From positions 1 through 11,783 of the forward strand of contig JAWWBX010000116.1 of assembly GCA_033720735.1 (NCBI GenBank): a stretch of DNA of 11,783 bases. Reading direction: 5' to 3'. The position numbers and the translations under genes were made by a program. The notes beneath the pieces were generated by a model. It did no database searches. It worked only from the letters and a program-made list of their open reading frames with translations, and was not told the DNA's origin. Of the stretch, positions 6,335-11,783 are shown piece by piece; the stretch's first letter is position 1, and every line of letters begins with the position of its first letter. This DNA comes from B8-G4 sp033720735 (GTDB lineage Bacteria > Bacteroidota > Bacteroidia > Chitinophagales > Saprospiraceae).

Positions 6335-8058
6335 GGGAGATGGATCATTTTGCGTTCGCTGATCTTGCGCCTGACGATATCGGAGGGATTCCCACTGTCG
6401 ACAGAGAGTTGCCAGTGCTCTACGGCAGCATCCACTTCGTTGAGGGCGTAGAGGATATCGCCGTAGTGCTCAAGGATGACAAAATTGTCCCCTCCGCCGT
6501 GATCCATCGACAGCTCGATGAATTTGCGTGCATTTTGATAGTCGCCCTGCTGAAACGCAATCCAGGCCAGGACATGCTCCACACCGGGATTGGCCGGAGA
6601 TGCCCTGAGTGCCTTTTGGGCGAGGTCCTGGGCCTTGACCAGATCCTGCTTTTGCAGGGCGAGCAAATACGCGTATTGCATCAGAGTGCCGACATGATTC
6701 GGCTTGATCTCAAGTGCCTTGTCGAAGGCCTCGTGCGAACGCATACGGTCACCCAGTTCGTGATGGACCGATCCCAGGAGCGAGAGCACATTGAACCGCA
6801 GATCCTTGTTACGACCGGACATGATCAGTGCTTGCTGCAGCAGGGACTGCGCTTCGTGGAAATCCTGCTTGCGTGCGTGCGCCATGCCGCTGAGATAGTA
6901 GATCGACGCCTGGTTTGGGAAGACGTCCATCGCTTCGCTGGCCGTCCGGATCACTCCATCCGGATCATTGAGTTCTGTCTTGATGTATAGCAGTTGCTCC
7001 CAGACTTCAAACACACTCTTGTCAAGCACCAGCGTTTTCTCGTACTCCCGGACTGCCTCTGCGGGCTTGCCTGAATAATACAGGTAGTCGGCGTAGAGCG
7101 CATGCGTCTTGGCTTCTTCACCGTGATGCTCCATAAGTGCTTTGATCACCTCGCCCAGGGCCGCCCCCAGTTCGGTATCACCTGTATTGGCAAAGCGCTC
7201 GGCGAAAGGGATCAGTTCCTGCACTTTGGCATCCAGGTCGATCGACGGATTCTGCATGAGGCTTTTGATCGAGCGCAGGTATTGCGCGTCAGCACCCTGT
7301 TTTTTCAGATCATCGGCACCGGCAATATTCGCGCGGGCATCGTTTGGATCGATCTCCAGGATCTGGCGGTAATAATCACTGGCCCGGTCGTGCAAACCGG
7401 CCTGGGTACAATACGAGGCCATCAGGTGCAGATATTCGAGGTTGCCTGAATAGACCATCACGAGTTTCTCCAGTTCGCGGACTGCTTCGGCGGGGCGCTT
7501 CAGGCTGTCAAGGATGTCGACCTTGGTTCGGATGATATCGGGCAGAACCCCGGCGTATTGTTCGTACTTATCCAGGGTTTCGAGAGCGATCTCGGGCTGG
7601 TTGGTGTTCAGGTAAAGCTCGACAAGATGCCTGAAATAATAGTGTTCATGCGGATTGAGCTGTGTCAGCATGGTATAGACATCGATCGCGCCCGCGTATT
7701 CCTCCATCCGTTCCAGGATGTCCCCTTTCATCATCAGGTACCACGTGTTGTCCTCGTTGATCCTGATCGCGGTTTCGATGTGATCGAGCGCTTCCTGGTA
7801 CTTGCCCATCGATTCGTACACGCGTGACAATTCGTACGCGGCAGCATCATTGTCGGGGTCCCGTGTCAGTACTTCCTGATAGAGGCTTGCTGCGTCCTCA
7901 TAGGCCCCCAGGAGTTTCTCGCGGTTGGCCTCGATGAACAGCTTTTGCAGATTGAGCTCCTCATTGGACAGCCATCGCACGTCCTGCCCGGTCACAGGCG
8001 GGATGGACATCAAACAAGTGCACACCCATACTGTCAGGGTCGGGATATATTGCTTCAT
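6331..8058 (-). CDS. Secreted tetratricopeptide-repeat protein (575 aa)
   Basis: The first 25 residues form a signal peptide (hydrophobic PTLTVWVCTCLMSIPPVTGQ), without a lipobox around its two cysteines, so a soluble periplasmic protein is most likely. From about residue 32 to the end it is nearly all TPR helices: typical units include YEDAASLYQEVLTRDPDN, YQEALDHIETAIRINEDN, AGAIDVYTMLTQLNPHE, HDRASDYYRQILEIDPND and RSHEAFDKALEIKPNH. I count roughly twelve repeats, some degenerate. TPRs serve as protein docking scaffolds; there is no catalytic domain. Downstream it is coupled by ATGA to the DUF4292 lipoprotein, then the EnvC-like activator, so it may organise an envelope or division-related complex. 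It starts 75 bp after pyk ends; I see neither a good terminator nor a clear TAnnTTTG promoter there, so read-through from pyk is possible. Confidence 0.88.
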   Translation of the reverse strand: MKQYIPTLTVWVCTCLMSIPPVTGQDVRWLSNEELNLQKLFIEANREKLLGAYEDAASLYQEVLTRDPDNDAAAYELSRVYESMGKYQEALDHIETAIRINEDNTWYLMMKGDILERMEEYAGAIDVYTMLTQLNPHEHYYFRHLVELYLNTNQPEIALETLDKYEQYAGVLPDIIRTKVDILDSLKRPAEAVRELEKLVMVYSGNLEYLHLMASYCTQAGLHDRASDYYRQILEIDPNDARANIAGADDLKKQGADAQYLRSIKSLMQNPSIDLDAKVQELIPFAERFANTGDTELGAALGEVIKALMEHHGEEAKTHALYADYLYYSGKPAEAVREYEKTLVLDKSVFEVWEQLLYIKTELNDPDGVIRTASEAMDVFPNQASIYYLSGMAHARKQDFHEAQSLLQQALIMSGRNKDLRFNVLSLLGSVHHELGDRMRSHEAFDKALEIKPNHVGTLMQYAYLLALQKQDLVKAQDLAQKALRASPANPGVEHVLAWIAFQQGDYQNARKFIELSMDHGGGDNFVILEHYGDILYALNEVDAAVEHWQLSVDSGNPSDIVRRKISERKMIHLP

Positions 8059-8133
8059 ATGCTAATCAAACGTTGGAGCGTGCGGTGCATTGCCACCATA
8101 TCAACTTGAGAATGCCCGGAGATGTTACAAAGT

Positions 8134-9567
8134 TCAATCGACAATCGTGACTTTGAGCATATTGGTCCTGTAGCGCATGTGCAACGGCATACTTCCGGTA
8201 TTGACAAGGACGTCACCCTTCTTGACGATCCCGGACTTGGTCAGAATCTCAACGACGTCAGCAATCGTCTCGTCGGTGGTGGTGAATTTGTCGTAGTAAA
8301 AGCACCGTACGCCCCACACGAGATTGAGGGTGGCGAGCATGTGCATCTTGTCCGAGAAGATGTAAATGTGCGGAACCGGCCGGTAGCTCGAGAGCTTGAA
8401 TGCCGTGTAGCCAGAGCTGGTCATGCCGATAATGGCCTTGGCGTGCACCTCTTCAGCCGTTTTGGCTGCATTAAAACAGACCACATCCGAGTAAAACGTC
8501 CGCGACTTGGCTGATGGCTTCGGCCGTTTCCCTGAGAATGTCACCTCCCGCTCGGCTTCGTCAATGATGCGATTCATGGCCTTGACAGTCTCAATCGGGA
8601 ATTTGCCGACGCTGGTTTCACCACTCAGCATGACCGCATCTGCACCATCGAAGACCGCATTGGCAACATCCGTGACTTCTGCGCGCGTCGGTGTCGGGTT
8701 TTTGATCATGCTGTTCATCATCTGCGTTGCGACGATGACCGGGCGCGCACGCTGGATGCATTTCTGGATGATCCGTTTTTGCAAGGCCGGCAGTGTCTCG
8801 ATGGGCACTTCGACACCGAGGTCCCCGCGTGCCAGCATGATCCCGTTGCTTGCCTTGATGATCTTGTTGATATGCTCGATGGCTTCGGGCTTTTCGATCT
8901 TGGCGATGATCTTGGCCGGATGGCCGGCCCGATCAATGATCTCCCGCAATTCCTTGATGTCGGATGCTGCCCGCACAAATGACAGGGCGATCCAGTTGAT
9001 CGGTTGCGAAAGGATAAACTCCAGGTCCTCCATATCCTTTTCGGTCAGGCACGGTAGAGAGACCTTGGTATCGGGCAGATTGACTCCCTTCCTGGATGAG
9101 AGCTTGCCTCCGTGGATCACCTTCAATACGACGGAGTCTTCATGTTCTACTTCATGCACTTCCAGGATCAGCTGGCCGTCATCGATAAGCACGCGTTCAC
9201 CGGGTACGACATCACGGCCGAAGTGCTCATACTTGAGGTAGACCTGCTCGGCATTGCCTGCGCAGGGTTCGCCAACAAACCGGATCAGGTCACCATTCTG
9301 GATCCGGACCGTACCGCCTTCGATATCACCGATGCGGATCTTTGGTCCCTGCAGGTCGCAGAGGATCCCGATGTGGTAGCTGTATTTGTCGTTGATATAG
9401 GCGATCCGGTCGATGACCTCCCGGTGCTGCGCATGAGTGCCATGCGAGAAATTGAGGCGGAAAACATCCACGCCGGCATGTGCCAGCGCCAGCAACTGGC
9501 TGTAATCTTCAGAAGCGGGCCCGACGGTGGCAACGATTTTCGTACTCTGATGATCTACGCGTTCCAT
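8134..9567 (-). CDS. pyk: Pyruvate kinase (477 aa)
   Basis: Converts phosphoenolpyruvate and ADP to pyruvate and ATP, the last step of glycolysis, in the cytoplasm. Family hallmarks run in order: KIVATVGPAS (10-19), RLNFSHG (37-43), CDLQGPKIR (70-78), the lid (B) domain about 83-173, the active-site signature IIAKIEKPEAI (220-230, with Lys223), MLARGDLGVE (244-253), ATQMMNSM (280-287) and GADAVMLSGETSVGKFP (308-324). The C-terminal domain keeps an effector-loop-like TSSGYTA (383-389), so allosteric control by a sugar phosphate is possible. Length is normal. The ATG at 9567 follows a GGAA-containing sequence. It is transcribed away from acpP. In many Bacteroidota I recall pyk lying downstream of rnc in the same neighbourhood; here it has the opposite orientation and sits on the acpP side. 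Confidence 0.97.
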   Translation of the reverse strand: MERVDHQSTKIVATVGPASEDYSQLLALAHAGVDVFRLNFSHGTHAQHREVIDRIAYINDKYSYHIGILCDLQGPKIRIGDIEGGTVRIQNGDLIRFVGEPCAGNAEQVYLKYEHFGRDVVPGERVLIDDGQLILEVHEVEHEDSVVLKVIHGGKLSSRKGVNLPDTKVSLPCLTEKDMEDLEFILSQPINWIALSFVRAASDIKELREIIDRAGHPAKIIAKIEKPEAIEHINKIIKASNGIMLARGDLGVEVPIETLPALQKRIIQKCIQRARPVIVATQMMNSMIKNPTPTRAEVTDVANAVFDGADAVMLSGETSVGKFPIETVKAMNRIIDEAEREVTFSGKRPKPSAKSRTFYSDVVCFNAAKTAEEVHAKAIIGMTSSGYTAFKLSSYRPVPHIYIFSDKMHMLATLNLVWGVRCFYYDKFTTTDETIADVVEILTKSGIVKKGDVLVNTGSMPLHMRYRTNMLKVTIVD

Positions 9568-9596
9568 AGCTATTCCACGGTGTGTCAGGGCGGGAG

Positions 9597-9604
9597 CGAA
9601 GATA
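9597..9604 (-). promoter_or_regulatory. Possible pyk -7 box (TATCTTCG)
   Basis: On the minus strand TATCTTCG, one mismatch from TAnnTTTG, lies 30 bp upstream of the pyk ATG. No convincing -33 TTTG is at the right distance, so this is a weak call. The 229-bp pyk/acpP spacer otherwise shows no gene. Confidence 0.25.
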
Positions 9605-9736
9605 CGCGTTCACCGGCAATACAGGCTTCCGTAACGATCTGTCAGCGGAAAACCTTGTGATATTGTTCATCACGAAACCGCTGTTGTTGCATGCGTCCCG
9701 GGTCTTCCGGATCACGCCAAAAAGATGTTGGAGAAC

Positions 9737-9767
9737 TTGGGTTTCAACAGCGGATTCTGTTATTTTG
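9737..9767 (+). promoter_or_regulatory. Candidate acpP promoter (TTG ... TATTTTG)
   Basis: TTG at 9737-9739 and TATTTTG at 9761-9767, one base short of TAnnTTTG, are 21 bp apart. A transcript would start near 9774, about 23 nt before the acpP ATG. This is the only good promoter seen for the acpP-fabF-rnc unit. Confidence 0.45.
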
Positions 9768-9796
9768 CACTTCAAATTTTCAAAAAGCAACAGATT

Positions 9797-10036
9797 ATGA
9801 CTGACATTGCTGAAAAGGTCACTAAAATCATCGTTGACAAACTGGGCGTTGACGAGTCGGAAGTGAATGCAGAGGCGAATTTCACCAATGACCTTGGTGC
9901 TGATTCACTGGACACCGTAGAACTCATCATGGAGTTTGAGAAGACGTTTGATATTTCCATCCCCGATGAGCAAGCTGAAAACATTCAGACGGTAGGCCAG
10001 GCGATCGAGTATCTTGAGTCCCAGTTGCAATCGTAG
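9797..10036 (+). CDS. acpP: Acyl carrier protein (79 aa)
   Basis: A small acidic four-helix protein that carries growing acyl chains on a phosphopantetheine arm during fatty acid synthesis. The arm attaches to Ser37 in GADSLDTVEL (34-43), the exact family signature; the second helix continues as IMEFEKTFDISIPDE (44-58). Length and sequence are typical. The ATG at 9797 gives the standard N terminus MTDIAEKVTKIIVDKLGV; the frame is open further upstream but those residues fit no ACP. fabF follows, as is usual, but with a terminator-like hairpin in between, which would let ACP be made in excess over the synthase. Confidence 0.98.
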   Translation: MTDIAEKVTKIIVDKLGVDESEVNAEANFTNDLGADSLDTVELIMEFEKTFDISIPDEQAENIQTVGQAIEYLESQLQS

Positions 10037-10057
10037 CAACACCATACAACCGAATAG

Positions 10058-10100
10058 ATATCCACAAATGGGGTGACTTGTTTGTGGATATTTTATTTTA
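10058..10100 (+). terminator. Terminator or attenuator hairpin between acpP and fabF
   Basis: ATATCCACAAA (10058-10068) and TTTGTGGATAT (10081-10091) are perfect 11-bp complements around a 12-base loop, followed by TTTATTTTA (10092-10100). It starts 21 bp after the acpP stop. The stem is AT-rich, so it is likely a partial terminator, allowing some transcripts to proceed into fabF and rnc, or an mRNA 3'-end stabiliser. Confidence 0.65.
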
Positions 10101-10152
10101 GGGCGGACCGCCTTGCCGGCGTTCAGTAAGTTCTCCAACAAGGAATACAGTT

Positions 10153-11394
10153 ATGAAACGGGTCGTAGTTACTGGAATTGGCGCATTGACACCACTTGGC
10201 AACACGGTACAAGCCTTCCACGAGGGGCTGGCCAATGGGGTCAGCGGTGCCGGACCGATCACCTTGTTTGACGCCACCGACTTTCGCACCACTTTTGCTT
10301 GCGAGGTCAAGGGGTTTGTCGCAGACGAGCACATGCACCGTCGTGATGCCAACCGCCTGGACCGTTTCTCCCAATTTGCCATCGTCGTCGCCGATCAGGC
10401 GATGCAGGATGCGGGGCTGGACCTGGAAGCCCTTGATCTGGACCGTGCCGGCGTCATCTGGGCCAGCGGGATCGGAGGATTTGGTACCATGGAGGAGGAA
10501 ATTGAGGCGGCCGGGCGTGCGGAAGGCGTGCCGCGCTACAGCCCGTTCCTGATCCCGAAACTCATTGCAGACATCGCCCCCGGGCATATCTCGATCAAGT
10601 ACGGGTTGCGGGGGATCAACTATGCGACGGTCAGCGCGTGCGCTTCGTCCAATCATGCCATCGGCAACTGTGTCGATTATATCCGTCTCGGCAAAGCCGA
10701 CGTGATGATCACCGGCGGATCGGAGGCAGCAGTGACCCGTGCCGGCGTTGGCGGATTTGGCAGCATGAAGGCGCTTTCGACGCGCAATGACGATCCTACC
10801 ACAGCTTCGCGGCCGTTCGATCTTGAGCGCGACGGCTTTGTACTTGGAGAAGGCGCTGGCGCGTTGGTCCTGGAATCATACGAACATGCCCGGGCAAGAG
10901 GAGCGCGGATCTACGCCGAGGTAGCGGGCACGGCCATGACAGCCGATGCACACCACATCACCGCACCACATCCGGAGGGCCTGGGCGCCCGCAAGGTCAT
11001 GGAACTGGCGTTGGCTGATGCCGGCATGCGTGTCGAGGAGATCGACTATATCAACGTGCACGGCACCTCCACACCGCTCGGCGACATTTCAGAGGTGAAG
11101 GCGATCAAATCCGTATTTGGAGACCACGCGTACAAGCTCAATATCTCATCTACCAAGTCCATGACCGGACATCTGCTGGGCGCTGCAGGCGCCATTGAAG
11201 CGATCGCCTCGATTCTGGCAATTAATTTTAACTTTGTACCGCCCACGATCAACCACTTTTCGGACGATCCCGAAATCGACAGCAATTTGAACTTCACTTT
11301 CAATACTGCCCAGAGCAGAACCGTGCGGGCAGCATTGAGCAATACATTTGGCTTTGGGGGCCATAATGCATCAGTGATTTTCAAAGAAATCTGA
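10153..11394 (+). CDS. fabF: 3-oxoacyl-ACP synthase II, FabF (413 aa)
   Basis: Condenses malonyl-ACP with acyl-ACP, the chain-elongating step of type II fatty acid synthesis. The Cys-His-His triad is complete: Cys163 in SACASSNHAIG, His303 in NVHGTSTPLGD and His340 in SMTGHLLGAAG, the same numbers as in E. coli FabF, with Lys335 and the glycine loop FGFGGHN (399-405) also present. The His-His form, not His-Asn, marks it as KAS II/I-type rather than KAS III. Length is standard. AAGGAA lies 7 bases before the ATG, one of the better Shine-Dalgarno sites in the window. Its substrate is the product of acpP just upstream; rnc begins 4 bp downstream, so the two are clearly co-transcribed. It is probably expressed by read-through of the hairpin at 10058-10100. 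Confidence 0.97.
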   Translation: MKRVVVTGIGALTPLGNTVQAFHEGLANGVSGAGPITLFDATDFRTTFACEVKGFVADEHMHRRDANRLDRFSQFAIVVADQAMQDAGLDLEALDLDRAGVIWASGIGGFGTMEEEIEAAGRAEGVPRYSPFLIPKLIADIAPGHISIKYGLRGINYATVSACASSNHAIGNCVDYIRLGKADVMITGGSEAAVTRAGVGGFGSMKALSTRNDDPTTASRPFDLERDGFVLGEGAGALVLESYEHARARGARIYAEVAGTAMTADAHHITAPHPEGLGARKVMELALADAGMRVEEIDYINVHGTSTPLGDISEVKAIKSVFGDHAYKLNISSTKSMTGHLLGAAGAIEAIASILAINFNFVPPTINHFSDDPEIDSNLNFTFNTAQSRTVRAALSNTFGFGGHNASVIFKEI

Positions 11395-11398
11395 TCGA

Positions 11399-11783
11399 TT
11401 GATCGCGATACGGAAGCTATACAATCTGTACTGGGCCAAAGACAGGCATCTCGCGCGGAGAATGACGCCGATCATCGGTTTCGTCCCTGCCAACCTCAAC
11501 ATCTTCAAGCTCGCGTTCCACCATAAGTCCTCCAGTCAGGAAAAGTCATCGCCATTACGCAGTAACGAACGCCTCGAGTTTCTGGGCGATGCCATCCTCA
11601 GTACGGTCGTCGCCGAATACCTGTTCAAGAAATACCCCAACGGCACCGAGGGATTTCTGACCAAGATGCGATCGCGCATCGTCAAAAGGAAAACCCTCAA
11701 CCAGATCGCCGACGACATGGGCCTGGACGTCATCCTGCGTGAATACAACGACACCCGTCTGAGCGAATCCATGAAGGGGAATG
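11399..11783 (+). CDS. rnc: Ribonuclease III, N-terminal part, cut by the window edge
   Basis: RNase III cleaves double-stranded RNA in rRNA precursors and other transcripts. The signature NERLEFLGDAIL is encoded at about 11559-11594 and supplies part of the metal-binding site; before it is the AFHHKSSS region, after it VAEYLFKKYPNGTEGFLTKM and RSRIVKRKTLNQIA. The second half of the nuclease domain and the dsRNA-binding domain lie beyond the right edge. The only in-frame ATG (11462) would remove a well-fitting N terminus (IRKLYNLYWAKDRHLARR) of the kind seen in Bacteroidota RNase III, so I prefer the TTG at 11399, 4 bp after fabF. That is the only standard start codon between the upstream in-frame stop (11375) and this region. 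It is co-transcribed with fabF. Confidence 0.93.
   Translation, partial: MIAIRKLYNLYWAKDRHLARRMTPIIGFVPANLNIFKLAFHHKSSSQEKSSPLRSNERLEFLGDAILSTVVAEYLFKKYPNGTEGFLTKMRSRIVKRKTLNQIADDMGLDVILREYNDTRLSESMKGN

Noticed and set aside
8507..9241. Long plus-strand frame of 244 codons, and similar long frames at 5294-5968, 6340-6990 and 4087-4665
   Set aside because: They lie opposite confident genes (pyk, DUF4292/EnvC, TPR, hflX), show no domain features and have antisense-type composition.
9725..9796. 24-residue extension of acyl carrier protein
   Set aside because: ACP has a standard N terminus at 9797 and the extension covers the likely promoter.
10102..10112. GGCGG-A-CCGCC inverted repeat before fabF
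   Set aside because: A one-base loop cannot form a proper hairpin, there is no T tract, and it is just after the stronger hairpin at 10058-10091.
1..11783. tRNA, rRNA, CRISPR array, transposase or phage genes
   Set aside because: Looked for on both strands; no cloverleaf, regularly spaced repeat array or recombinase-like protein was seen. The two-copy repeat at 46-200 diverges too much and lacks short unique spacers.

Overview
The window looks like chromosomal DNA from a member of the Bacteroidota with moderate-to-high GC. I infer this from Bacteroidota-type promoter boxes (TTG...TAnnTTTG) in place of the sigma70 kind, from weak or absent Shine-Dalgarno sites, and from the gene content: a PadR/PspC pair with the Bacteroidota-type PspC architecture, a TPR / DUF4292 lipoprotein / EnvC-like cluster, and acpP-fabF-rnc. 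A Saprospiria-like lineage is possible, but that is a guess. No mobile element, CRISPR array, rRNA or tRNA was seen.

Layout. (1) 1-222: an open frame running in from the left edge, carrying two copies of a 90-bp unit of unknown nature. (2) 1392-422, minus strand: padR then pspC, translationally coupled by an ATGA overlap, with a perfect inverted repeat just upstream of padR as candidate operator. pspC stops directly after a run of ten A's; a one-base change in that run would add 57 residues. (3) 1438-1967: about 530 bp without a confident gene, holding one doubtful small minus-strand frame, a 16-bp perfect palindrome and a promoter leading right. (4) 2037-3125, plus strand: a membrane fatty acid desaturase, convergent with hflX and 7 bp from it. 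(5) 9567-3133, minus strand, possibly one long transcription unit: pyk, a secreted TPR protein, a DUF4292 lipoprotein, an EnvC-like LytM protein and hflX. The TPR-DUF4292-EnvC genes overlap at their ends. (6) 9797-11783, plus strand: acpP, fabF and the 5' part of rnc, divergent from pyk. A terminator-like hairpin sits between acpP and fabF.

Together these are mostly housekeeping functions: lipid synthesis and desaturation (acpP, fabF, desaturase), cell-envelope maintenance (EnvC-like protein, lipoprotein, TPR protein, PspC), glycolysis (pyk), ribosome rescue (hflX) and RNA processing (rnc). I found no clear undescribed multi-gene system. The most interesting points are the A10 tract with a membrane-type extension of PspC, the two upstream palindromes, the hairpin between acpP and fabF, and the unexplained coding-like 90-bp repeat at the left edge.
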